Origin: Bacteroidota bacterium
GTDB lineage: Bacteria; Bacteroidota; Bacteroidia; B-17B0; Aurantibacillaceae
Assembly (NCBI GenBank): GCA_013297775.1
Contig: JAAFIL010000014.1
Coordinates: 1-64,000, forward strand
Direction: 5' to 3'
Length of the DNA: 64,000 bases
Shown: positions 33,392 to 41,180 of the stretch, one piece after another
Layout: every line of letters starts with the position of its first letter
Position numbering within the stretch: position 1 is the first letter of the stretch
The notes under the pieces: generated by a model
Databases searched by the model: none
Told to the model about the DNA's origin: nothing
The model's input: only the letters and a program-made list of their open reading frames with translations
Translations under genes and position numbers: made by a program

Positions 33392-33440
33392 GTTAAAACC
33401 AGATTTTAACCGCCATTTCAAGAAATCGCCAAAGTCGCAT

Positions 33441-33550
33441 TGGCTAAAGCCGATAGCCCGACCCCGACTTAAATTTTAAATAGAACCTTTTAACCTAGAT
33501 TTTAAGAAATCGGACACTTTAGAATAAAATAGCTAACTCTGCAAAATGTT
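33441..33550 (-). repeat. Family B and family A repeats
   Basis: TTGGCTAAAGCCGATAGCCC with GACCCCGACT (33440-33467) is an inverse B element. CCTAGATTTTAAGAAATCGG then CACTTTAGAATAAAATAGCT with AACTCTGCAAAA (33493-33547) is an inverse A end, continuing into A-internal sequence GAGTTAGATGGA at 33571. Confidence 0.55.
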
Positions 33551-33643
33551 TAAAATCAAAATTTAAAAATGAGTTAGATGGAGATAAACCGTCGAAATCT
33601 ATCACAAAACAAAACCTGCCGCAGTGATTAGAAATGTTTTTAT

Positions 33644-33778
33644 CTCGTCCTTGTTTAGCGAAGCGTAACGAGGACGTTTTAGAACTGCGTTTGTAACGCA
33701 GATAAAGTGATAGCGTTGGCGTTACAAACGCCCCTTTAGTACGTCCTCGTTTCCGCTAACGCTCAAACAAGGACGAGG
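33644..33778 (+). repeat. Family E palindromic element, copy 1
   Basis: 135 bp built of four hairpins. The outer arms are CTCGTCCTTGTTT (33644) and AAACAAGGACGAG (33766). Each arm also pairs inward with AACGAGGACG or CGTCCTCGTT. Two central hairpins are mirror versions of each other: CTGCGTT-TGT-AACGCAG (33685-33701) and GGCGTT-ACA-AACGCC (33718-33732). An inverted second copy lies at 40891-41024. Confidence 0.7.
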
Positions 33779-33823
33779 GGGGAAAGAGGAATTAAGAAAC
33801 GCTTAAAAAATGAGTTAGATGGA

Positions 33824-33977
33824 ATTATGCAATAGAAATCTATTACGAGCCGAAATCCCTTCAAAACAGGGCACTTCGCCACTTTTTCTTCTTCACCATA
33901 GCAATACTATGCCTCAGTCGAAAAAGTGCCTGTTTTATTGGGCTTTCGCCTCTCACTACGATTCCTATTGCATAATC
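33824..33977. repeat. Family H: 154-bp imperfect palindrome
   Basis: The terminal arms ATTATGCAATAG-AATC match in 16 of 17 positions (33824-33840 and 33961-33977). Further in, AAAACAGGGCACTT (33863) pairs with AAGTGCCTGTTTT (33924) with one bulge. It is preceded by A-internal sequence (GAGTTAGATGGA at 33812) and followed by a D end, GGGGACACGCCCAAAA, at 34033. The rest of the gap is AT-rich without other marks. Confidence 0.5.
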
Positions 33978-34091
33978 TAGGTTTAATTACATAATAAGCT
34001 AAAGGTTAAAACAATCACAAGAAATAGAAAAAGGGGACACGCCCAAAATAATAATCAACCCATGAAATTAAAATCTATTGACATTAGGCCG

Positions 34092-35264
34092 CTAATAAAG
34101 TTGTGTTGCCAAATCTATACACAAAGCCACTTCGGCGGGTAAGGTATTTGTGCTGTTTTTAGGATTACGTTTGCGGGCTAGTTTCACAATAACGACGTTT
34201 GCTTTGGGTAAACAAATGATAAACTGACCTAAAATACCACGCGCATAAAATACGTTTTCGCCTTTGTAATGGCAAAGCCACAAGCCCGTGCCATAGCACG
34301 TTTGTAAACGCCCGTCGGCTTCCTTAGTGCCATTGGGTTTAATGCTGGCTTCAATAAAACTGCTGTCTATTAATTGTTTCCCTTTCCAATTGCCTTTTTT
34401 TAAATACAATAGGCCTAAGCGTGCAAAATCGCGGGCATTGCTATTCACACAACAAAATCCTTTTTCTTGTCCGTCTTTTTTATCTAAACTCCAGTAGGCA
34501 TCGGCTTCGCAGCCCAAGGGAGTCCACAAGGCTTTGCTACAATAATCGGCTAAAGATTGCCCCGTTGCTTTACTAATGCAAATGCCAAGCAAAGCGGTGT
34601 TGCCACTTAGGTAATTGAAATACATGCCAGGCTCAGTTTGTAAAGGTGTTTGTGTAGAAGCGGTGTAAATATCGTTGCCATAATAGCCCTCGGCAGGGTA
34701 ACCAAACGGGCTAACGTAACTTTCGTTGAATGCGATGCCGCTACTCATGTTGGCCAAGTGCAAGAGGTTTACTTTTCTATTAACAGCATCTTCTTTAAAC
34801 GTAATGTAGTTGGCAGCAAGTGTGCTGCTCGATTTAATGCTTCCATCTTTTAATGCACAACCCAATAAAGCACTCACGTAGGTTTTAGCCATGCTGAATG
34901 AGTTGGTATGACTGGTGTCGCTAAACCCATCCCAGTAGGCTTCGTGTAAAAGGCTATCGTTTTTGATAACCACTAACGCGTGCATGTCAAATTTACGAAG
35001 GGTATTTATGATCCTGGTATCGGCTAATTTTTTATTGTAATTAAGGTGCAAGGGTAAGGGTTGCGGTTGTTTGGCTTTAATAATGCGGTTAGCAAAGATG
35101 GTGTACTCGGTGGCACTTGGCCCGCTGCGCCCTTTAAAATAGGTGTGCCACAAGCCTTTGTATAAATAGAAACGTCCGCTAAAAAGGATAATCCCATTAA
35201 TTAAAATAAGCAATCCAATTATTAATACAACTATAAATTTGCAGATGCGTTTTAAATTCTTCAC
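34092..35264 (-). CDS. Serine hydrolase of the beta-lactamase / penicillin-binding fold (class C-like)
   Basis: The 390-residue protein has an N-terminal membrane helix (~residues 8-28). The family nucleophile motif S-x-x-K is SMAK in NSFSMAKTYVSALLGCAL near residue 123. FNYLSGNTALLGICISKATG near 216 holds the Y-x-x-G-N region, and YARGILGQFIICLPKANVV near 350 the C-terminal strand near the active site. DFARLGLLYLKKGNWKGKQL is the usual class C helix. Such enzymes are esterases, peptidases or lactamases. It follows lipB by 5 bases and is likely exposed to the periplasm. The substrate is unknown. Confidence 0.85.
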   Translation of the reverse strand: MKNLKRICKFIVVLIIGLLILINGIILFSGRFYLYKGLWHTYFKGRSGPSATEYTIFANRIIKAKQPQPLPLHLNYNKKLADTRIINTLRKFDMHALVVIKNDSLLHEAYWDGFSDTSHTNSFSMAKTYVSALLGCALKDGSIKSSSTLAANYITFKEDAVNRKVNLLHLANMSSGIAFNESYVSPFGYPAEGYYGNDIYTASTQTPLQTEPGMYFNYLSGNTALLGICISKATGQSLADYCSKALWTPLGCEADAYWSLDKKDGQEKGFCCVNSNARDFARLGLLYLKKGNWKGKQLIDSSFIEASIKPNGTKEADGRLQTCYGTGLWLCHYKGENVFYARGILGQFIICLPKANVVIVKLARKRNPKNSTNTLPAEVALCIDLATQLY

Positions 35265-35269
35265 AAGGG

Positions 35270-35977
35270 TTATACTAAGGTCGCTTTAAATAAGTTACAG
35301 AAATGCGTTTTAATTTTATTTTTAACTTCATTCATATCCACCTCGCGTCCTAACTCTTTATGTAAGCTGGTTACGGCTTTGTTACGAATGCCACAGGGTA
35401 TAATATTATCGAAATAAGGAAGGTTAGCATTTACGTTAAAGGCCCAGCCGTGCATGGTTACCCAACGGCTGCACCTCACGCCCATGGCACAAATTTTTCG
35501 CGCTTTCGATGGGTTTTCGGCATCAAACCAAACGCCTGTTTCGCCTTGGCTGCGCGTGGCTTGTAGGCCATACTCGGCTAGGGTTAAAATAATAGTTTCT
35601 TCTAAAAGCCTAAGGTATTGATGAATGTCGGTAAAAAAATGGTCTAAGTCTAAAATAGGATACCCCACCAATTGCCCTGGACCGTGGTAGGTAATATCGC
35701 CGCCTCTATTGATTTTATAATACGTGGCGTGCTGCTCGTTTAATTGTTGGGCATTAATTAATAAATGACTCTCATCTCCACTTTTGCCAAGCGTATAAAC
35801 GTGCGGGTGTTCTACAAATAGTAAATGGTTTTGAGTAGTAAAGTTAAGTGCTGGGTTTTTACGTTGCTCTATTTTTTTTGAAATGGTTTCTTGAAATAAA
35901 TGTTCTTGGTAATCCCAACATTGTTTATAATCCATTAAGCCTAAATCTTCAAATTGTATTTCGCGGCTTTGGTTCAT
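35270..35977 (-). CDS. lipB: Lipoyl(octanoyl) transferase
   Basis: LipB moves octanoate from acyl carrier protein to lipoyl domains, the first step of lipoate assembly. The 235 residues include NRGGDITYHGPGQLVGYPIL near residue 81 (substrate site), GVRCSRWVTMHGWAFNVN near 165 with the catalytic Lys position replaced by the local R-C-S-R-W form, and DNIIPCGIRNKAVTSL near 189 carrying the catalytic Cys. Family members usually have a Lys shortly before T-x-H-G; here K-I-C-A-M-G precedes, so the Lys of K-I-C may serve. Its ATG overlaps the stop of the upstream isomerase gene by 4 bases. Confidence 0.9.
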   Translation of the reverse strand: MNQSREIQFEDLGLMDYKQCWDYQEHLFQETISKKIEQRKNPALNFTTQNHLLFVEHPHVYTLGKSGDESHLLINAQQLNEQHATYYKINRGGDITYHGPGQLVGYPILDLDHFFTDIHQYLRLLEETIILTLAEYGLQATRSQGETGVWFDAENPSKARKICAMGVRCSRWVTMHGWAFNVNANLPYFDNIIPCGIRNKAVTSLHKELGREVDMNEVKNKIKTHFCNLFKATLV

Positions 35978-36957
35978 TCAAACTTTGCTAACTCGTTTTT
36001 TAAATGATTAATAACGTTGACTTCAACGGCATCTACGCCTCTCAATTCTGCAATATCAACGCTTATCCAATCACCTAAATGCACTAAGTATAAAAATTGT
36101 TCTAACAAATTAGAACCTTTTGCAACAATATCAATGCGACCGGTTACATATTTTTGAAAAACGGGTTTACAAATATCGTAGCGTTTTAAGGTGCGTGGAT
36201 TTGTAAGTGTGGTGCTGAACGAAACAATAACTAGGTCGGGATGAGTTTCTGTCCAACCAACCAGTTCGTTGTGATTCATTTCGGGAAATACGTGGTGCCA
36301 ACATAACATTTTACTGTTTTCATTAATTTGTTGACGAAACCTAACCACTACACCTTCACATGCGCCTAAAGCATAAATGACAGGAAGTTTTCCGACCAAA
36401 CGTTTGGCAATGGTTTTAGAAAGTTCTTGAATATTTTTTGCTTCGGCCTTTAGTTGCTGAATGCTTCCAGTTACTTGCGTTAACAAGGTGTTTGGTATTA
36501 ATTGTTTATCAACCAATACTTTGATAAGTTGCACTAAGGAATAGCCTAGGCAAGAACGCGGCGGCATCCCTCCTGGAATTTCGATGGTTTCTAACTGGTG
36601 TTGCTGGGCTAAGGCCATTACTTGTCCGCCGCTGCTAATACAAACTACTTGCGCTTTGGCGTTTAGGGCTTGGTGCATGGCGGCTAGCGTTTCTTCGGTG
36701 TTGCCCGAGTAAGACGAAACAATAACCAATGTTGTTTCATTGATCCATCGGGGAAGGGTATAATCTTTATTCACCAATACAGGCACTTTGCAAGTATCGG
36801 CAACTAACTCTGCTAAAATGGTGCCACCAATGCCCGAACCGCCTAAGCCTGTTACCATCACCGATTGACAAACAGGTGTTGCATTAAGGCTAACTTGTTC
36901 GGCTATGTTTAAAGCCTGTTCGAGTTGTTCTGGAAAATTATTAACCAAATCTTTCAT
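35974..36957 (-). CDS. Bifunctional phosphoglucose/phosphomannose isomerase-type SIS protein
   Basis: The 327-residue protein consists of two SIS subdomains. The first has VMVTGLGGSGIGGTILAEL near residue 35, VIVSSYSGNTEETLAAMHQA near 80 with the phosphosugar-binding S-S-Y-S-G-N-T-E loop, and GGMPPRSCLGYSLVQLIKVL near 127. The second has INENSKMLCWHHVFPEMNHNE near 212. These features match the archaeal-type bifunctional isomerase that interconverts fructose-6-P with glucose-6-P or mannose-6-P. It leads the operon with lipB and the serine hydrolase. Confidence 0.88.
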   Translation of the reverse strand: MKDLVNNFPEQLEQALNIAEQVSLNATPVCQSVMVTGLGGSGIGGTILAELVADTCKVPVLVNKDYTLPRWINETTLVIVSSYSGNTEETLAAMHQALNAKAQVVCISSGGQVMALAQQHQLETIEIPGGMPPRSCLGYSLVQLIKVLVDKQLIPNTLLTQVTGSIQQLKAEAKNIQELSKTIAKRLVGKLPVIYALGACEGVVVRFRQQINENSKMLCWHHVFPEMNHNELVGWTETHPDLVIVSFSTTLTNPRTLKRYDICKPVFQKYVTGRIDIVAKGSNLLEQFLYLVHLGDWISVDIAELRGVDAVEVNVINHLKNELAKFE

Positions 36958-37064
36958 AAAATGAATAGTAAAAATAGGAATAGCGGTTAATATAAGCTAA
37001 TTATTATTGCAATAATTTTGAGTTATACTAATTTTGAAGAAAGGGGGTTTAGATTGTAACTTGG

Positions 37065-37180
37065 GCATGGCACTCAGAGGGCGCAAAGGAAGGACTATCG
37101 AAAAATAGCACGCAAAGGCGCAGAGGGCGCAAAGGCGGAAATTAAATTTTGAAAGAAGATTTTAGAATAAATCAATACCG
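37065..37180 (-). repeat. Family F and A repeats, inverted
   Basis: Repeats of CGCAAAGG-type, for example CACGCAAAGGCGCAGAGGGC, are followed by AATTTTGAAAGAAGATTTTA with GAATAAAT. It is the inverse of the order seen at 21490-21595. The tandem look is short-period, not CRISPR. Around it, 36958-37064 holds a hairpin AATTATT-ATTGC-AATAATT near 37000 and nothing else clear. Confidence 0.4.
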
Positions 37181-37317
37181 TTATTAACTACTTTGAGTTA
37201 AATTATATGGAATGTAGATATATTTTAGTCCAAAGATTTGACCAATAAAAATTTAAGTTTTTAAATACGGTTGCATACAGTGCGGGGCTTCAGGAAAAAA
37301 TAGGATCAAATATTTGA

Positions 37318-37325
37318 TACTTTTG
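37318..37325 (+). promoter_or_regulatory. -7 promoter box for the PAP2 operon
   Basis: TACTTTTG matches TAnnTTTG, with the ATG 22 bases downstream. No TTTG is seen at the right distance. Confidence 0.4.
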
Positions 37326-37347
37326 GTATTATTTTTACTTTTAGCGA

Positions 37348-37929
37348 ATGGAAGAAAATGGCTTGGAGATTTTTGATAAACAACTGTTGTTAACAATCAA
37401 CGCAGCGCATACCCCGTGGTTAGATGCGTGTATGTGGCAGTTTAGTCAATTGTATATTTTTGGGCCTTTGGTACTTTTTTTAATGTACCACTATTACCAA
37501 CGTTACCAATTAAAAAATATGGCGGCACTTGTGTTGTGTTGCGCCCTCAGTATTGCCACCACCGATTTAACAACTAATGTCGTTAAACATTCAGTAAAAC
37601 GTTACCGGCCTACTCACAATTTGGAGTTGCAAAAAACAGTACATCTTGTTCACGATTATAAAGGGGGGAAGTATGGTTTTTTTAGTGCGCACGCCTCGAA
37701 CACTGTAGGTGTAACAACGGTTTTATTTTTTGCTTGCAGTTGGATTAAAAGACGACATCGCCTTTTGTTTTATTTAATTCCAGCATTAATTATGTATAGC
37801 CGCATTTACGAGGGGGTGCATTACCCAAGCGATGTGTTGGTGGGTGCTGTATTTGGTTTGTTGGTGGGTTATGCCATGTTTGTAGTTTTTCGCCGCTTCT
37901 TTTTTAAATCACCTATTACTGTTAATTAG
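37348..37929 (+). CDS. PAP2-family membrane phosphatase
   Basis: The 193-residue protein has about five membrane helices and the three PAP2 motifs: K-H-S-V-K-R-Y-R-P near residue 83, F-F-S-A-H-A-S-N near 111 (SAHA in place of the common PSGH), and SRIYEGVHYPSDVLVG near 150 with the catalytic His and Asp. Enzymes of this type remove phosphate from undecaprenyl diphosphate, phosphatidate or lipid A at the periplasmic face. It begins a four-gene operon; the next gene starts 2 bases after its stop. Confidence 0.9.
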   Translation: MEENGLEIFDKQLLLTINAAHTPWLDACMWQFSQLYIFGPLVLFLMYHYYQRYQLKNMAALVLCCALSIATTDLTTNVVKHSVKRYRPTHNLELQKTVHLVHDYKGGKYGFFSAHASNTVGVTTVLFFACSWIKRRHRLLFYLIPALIMYSRIYEGVHYPSDVLVGAVFGLLVGYAMFVVFRRFFFKSPITVN

Positions 37930-37931
37930 CA

Positions 37932-38792
37932 ATGCTGAGATTTGTATTTTTTTTACTTCTGTTTTTAGTTAACTTGTGTGTGGCACAACAGCCCAATACG
38001 GAGGTATGGCTTTTTAACCTAGCTGTTAAAAAAGGAAAGGCTGTATTGGAAAAGGGACAAAACATTACCCAACGCGAGGGCTACGATAACCAGCCCGCTT
38101 GGGATACAGAAGGCAAGTACATTTACTATGTTAGCGTGAGGGCCGATAAACAAAGCGATGTATATATGTACGATGTATCGAAAAAGAAACAGTTGGCTTT
38201 AACGAAAACGCCCGAAAGTGAGTACTCGCCAACGCCTTTGCCAAACAGCAAACAGTTGGCTTGTGTGGTGGTTGAAAAAGATAGTACGCAACGCATTTGG
38301 ACTTACGATGCTAAAACAGGTGTGATGCAAAAACCTTTGCTGAACGAAGACTCGGTGGGGTATTTTTTACCGTTTAATAAAGATACTATTCTCTATTATA
38401 AACTTACCGAGCCTCACACTTTGCGCGCACGCGCTTTAACAACAAATAAAGATGTGTGGATTTGCAATGCGCCCATTAGAGGGTTTAAAACCGTTAGTTC
38501 GTCGGCTTTTGTTTTTGGGAGTAAAGACTCTACAAACGTTTCGTTTTATGTTTACGATACGCATTTGCAAAAGGCGCAATGGGTTTGTAAATACCCAAGT
38601 GTTGCAGAGGATATTGTTTGGCACCCAGTGTGGGGGCTTTTAAAATCGGAGGGAACGCTTATTTTGCAATGGGATAAAACGCTTCAAGTGTGGCAAACCC
38701 TTTTTGATTTAAGTAGTTTTGGACTTAAACGCATTACACGTTTTTGCTTTCATCCGAAAGATCGGTATTTAGTAGTTGTAGATAATTTATAA
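37932..38792 (+). CDS. Secreted TolB-like beta-propeller protein
   Basis: The 286-residue protein has a Sec signal peptide (residues ~1-19, ending L-C-V-A-Q) and PD40-type blades. The first is plain in GYDNQPAWDTEGKYIYYVS and VYMYDVSKKKQLALTK, the next in YSPTPLPNSKQLACVVVE and IWTYDAKTGVMQ. This is the WD40-like fold used by TolB for protein contacts. The length suggests four or five blades, fewer than TolB. It probably works in the periplasm. Its stop overlaps the next gene's ATG by one base. Confidence 0.75.
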   Translation: MLRFVFFLLLFLVNLCVAQQPNTEVWLFNLAVKKGKAVLEKGQNITQREGYDNQPAWDTEGKYIYYVSVRADKQSDVYMYDVSKKKQLALTKTPESEYSPTPLPNSKQLACVVVEKDSTQRIWTYDAKTGVMQKPLLNEDSVGYFLPFNKDTILYYKLTEPHTLRARALTTNKDVWICNAPIRGFKTVSSSAFVFGSKDSTNVSFYVYDTHLQKAQWVCKYPSVAEDIVWHPVWGLLKSEGTLILQWDKTLQVWQTLFDLSSFGLKRITRFCFHPKDRYLVVVDNL

Positions 38793-39235
38793 TGGCTTAT
38801 ACTTTACAACACCATTCATTTGTGTTTAGCGACGATGTGGCGCAATTACAAATTGGCATTATACATCATTACTTGAGTACGCAAAGTTACTGGTCGCAAC
38901 ACATTTCGCTGCAAACGGTTGAGGCTTCTATAAAAGGGAGTTGTTGCTTTGCAGTTTATGAGGGTACGCAACAAATAGGTTTTGCGAGGGTTATAACCGA
39001 TAAAGCAACGTTTGCGTATTTAGCCGATGTGTTCATTTTGCCGCCTTATCAAGGTAAGGGCTTAGGGAAACAGTTTATGCAATTTATAATGAATGCACCG
39101 TATTTAAAAGGCTTGCGGCGTTTTATGTTAGCTACTAAGGATGCACAAACCTTGTATGAAAAATTTGGGTTTACGGCTTTAAAGCAGCCCGAACGTATAA
39201 TGGAAATTAAATTTTTTGAGGCTTATACGCCATGA
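38792..39235 (+). CDS. GNAT-family N-acetyltransferase
   Basis: The 147-residue protein has the GNAT fold. The acetyl-CoA loop VFILPPYQGKGLGKQFMQFI, with Q-G-K-G-L-G, is near residue 91, preceded by strand ARVITDKATFAYLAD. The C-terminal LYEKFGFTAL is the usual last strand and helix. It acetylates an amine on an unknown small molecule or protein in the cytoplasm. It overlaps both neighbours (1 base upstream, 4 bases ATGA downstream), so translation is coupled through the operon. Confidence 0.9.
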   Translation: MAYTLQHHSFVFSDDVAQLQIGIIHHYLSTQSYWSQHISLQTVEASIKGSCCFAVYEGTQQIGFARVITDKATFAYLADVFILPPYQGKGLGKQFMQFIMNAPYLKGLRRFMLATKDAQTLYEKFGFTALKQPERIMEIKFFEAYTP

Positions 39236-40764
39236 TAGCATTTGGCATTTACTTACTACTCTTTACCTTTTTAATTTACCGAAATGGTTTTTTTAAGTTG
39301 TTCAGAGATGAGCATATTAGCTATAAGCAATACAGTTTTTTCTTTTTACTAAAGGCGTTAGCGGTACCTAGTTTTTATTTTATTTATACGCGTTTTTATG
39401 GAGGCATCAAGCAATTGGATGCTGGTAAATTTTACTCGGATGTGGAGGTGTTTAATCAATTGGCGTATCAAAATTTTCCAGAGTTTTTAAAGGCTTTGTT
39501 TGGCTTGCAAAATGAAGACGTGGGGTCTTATGCTTATGAGCATTTGTTGTTAAAAACGCAGCAATGGGACAATGGCCTTATTCGAAGTTTTTTATTTAAT
39601 GATAATCGCCTACTTATTCGTTTACACGGCGTTTTACATTTTATAGCATTTCAATCGTATTTTGTACACGCGCTCTTTTGTTCGTTTTACAGTTTAATTG
39701 GTATGCATTGGTGTTACCGCGCGTTGAAATCGGTTTTTAAAAATTACGAATATTTAATGATGGCTTGTTTTGTGGGCTTGCCTTCGCTGTGGTTGTTTAC
39801 GGGGGCTTTGTTGAAAGAAGCAGTAACGTTTTTGAGTTTGTCGCTTATTATTTATTCGTGGTATGGGCTATTTAAACCGAGTAAAAGGATGTGGGTGTAT
39901 GTGCTAACCAACGGGTTTATGCTTTTTATAGCCTTGCTTTTAAAGCCGTATTTGTTATTACCCACGTATTTTATATTTGGTTTATTTTTTGCATTTCGAA
40001 ATCGCTTAGGTTTTGCGAAATTTTGTGGCTTGTTTTTTATCATTTTAATTTTAGGCACATTGGCTTTAAATCAATTGCTGTTATTTAAAAAAGGAAAATC
40101 TATTATTTCGATTCTTTCTTTGCGGCAGTCGCAATTTGTGGCGGTTGCCGAAGGAGGTATTTTTTTAGCCAACGATTCTTTGTTTTTACGATTAGCGTAC
40201 GATACAACTTTAATGACTAAGCATACTTTAAAAAGCGAAAATACTATTAGCATTTGCCAAGGTGCTGCTTATACCTATTGGGTTAACAATAACACGAACG
40301 ATACTTTGTTTTGCGCCAGCAATAAGGATACGGTAAGTTTATTTCACGAGGCGTTTCGCATTAGTCCGAGTAAATCTAATTTACCCATTCCGCCATTAAA
40401 TAGCCAGCTAAAAAATTTGGCGCAGCATTTCCCTGTGGTGTTATATTATGTTGCGGCTTATCCTTTCTTTTTTAATGCTAAGGGATTATTGGATTATGTG
40501 GTGTCGTTCGAGAATTTAGTGTGTGTGTTGTGTTGCCTAGCTTTAGTGATTTGCTTTTGGAAAAATTCGCAGCAGCGTATTTATTACCTGGTGAGTTTTA
40601 CCTTGTGTGTGTTGTTATTTGTGTTGATTGGCTACACCTCGCCCAATAGTGGGGCTATTATTCGTTACAGGTGTTTAGTGCTGCCTTTTTTACTCATCTC
40701 GGGTCTTCAATTTTATGCAGAAATTTTTTCAATTAAGGTGAAGCCTTTTTTCCGTGAAGGATAA
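39232..40764 (+). CDS. Large polytopic membrane protein of unknown function
   Basis: The 510-residue protein has about eleven hydrophobic segments, including IAFGIYLLLFTFLIY at the start, LMMACFVGLPSLWLFTGALL near residue 178 and the paired helices near 440-500. A soluble periplasmic insert lies near residues 285-385, with several cysteines (ISICQGAAYTYW and DTLFCASNK). The layout with K-E-A-V-T-F after the fourth helix is like glycosyltransferase or polymer-ligase families in Bacteroidota, but I cannot name one. It ends the PAP2 operon, consistent with envelope lipid or glycan work. Confidence 0.75.
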   Translation: MIAFGIYLLLFTFLIYRNGFFKLFRDEHISYKQYSFFFLLKALAVPSFYFIYTRFYGGIKQLDAGKFYSDVEVFNQLAYQNFPEFLKALFGLQNEDVGSYAYEHLLLKTQQWDNGLIRSFLFNDNRLLIRLHGVLHFIAFQSYFVHALFCSFYSLIGMHWCYRALKSVFKNYEYLMMACFVGLPSLWLFTGALLKEAVTFLSLSLIIYSWYGLFKPSKRMWVYVLTNGFMLFIALLLKPYLLLPTYFIFGLFFAFRNRLGFAKFCGLFFIILILGTLALNQLLLFKKGKSIISILSLRQSQFVAVAEGGIFLANDSLFLRLAYDTTLMTKHTLKSENTISICQGAAYTYWVNNNTNDTLFCASNKDTVSLFHEAFRISPSKSNLPIPPLNSQLKNLAQHFPVVLYYVAAYPFFFNAKGLLDYVVSFENLVCVLCCLALVICFWKNSQQRIYYLVSFTLCVLLFVLIGYTSPNSGAIIRYRCLVLPFLLISGLQFYAEIFSIKVKPFFREG

Positions 40765-40841
40765 TTTCGGCTTCGCTCAATATAAATTCGGCGATAACCC
40801 AATGCGGTCATTGGCGTGCTTTTGTGCGAGAGAGGAGGCTG

Positions 40842-40862
40842 AAGCACGAAGACCCCACACGC
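40842..40862 (-). repeat. Family C repeat
   Basis: GAAGCACGAAGACCCCACAC is the inverse of the C sequence at 25248 and 5636. It lies 29 bases from element E copy 2. Confidence 0.45.
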
Positions 40863-40890
40863 CTTTGGCAATCTTAACGTAAGCCCCCCT

Positions 40891-41024
40891 CTCGTCCTTG
40901 TTTGAGCGTTAGCGGAAACGAGGACGTACTAAACGGGCGTTTGTAACGCCCATATCATTAATTTATCTGCGTTACAAACGCAGTTCTCAAACGTCCTCGT
41001 TACGCTTCGCTAAACAAGGACGAG
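40891..41024 (-). repeat. Family E palindromic element, copy 2
   Basis: 134 bp, the inverse complement of 33644-33778. The arms and both central hairpins are kept exactly (GGGCGTT-TGT-AACGCCC and CTGCGTT-ACA-AACGCAG here), while the spacer between the hairpins differs. A family D end, GGCACGCCCAAAAAATACAC, follows at 41075. Confidence 0.7.
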
Positions 41025-41180
41025 ATGGGACTTCTCAAATTTTGCAAGATCTCTTTAAACGAGTAAGAGGTGGCACGCCCAAAAAATACACTCAACTTTT
41101 TGCCAGTTGATTCATGCCCATTGCACATCTAAATTAGGCAATAGATTTCCACACAAAAAATGGTATATTAGAGGCTAATT

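Noticed and set aside
37070-37140. Short-period CGCAAAGG-like repeats that look like a CRISPR array
   Set aside because: Unit length is irregular and below 15 bases, there are no spacers of even size, and no cas genes are nearby.
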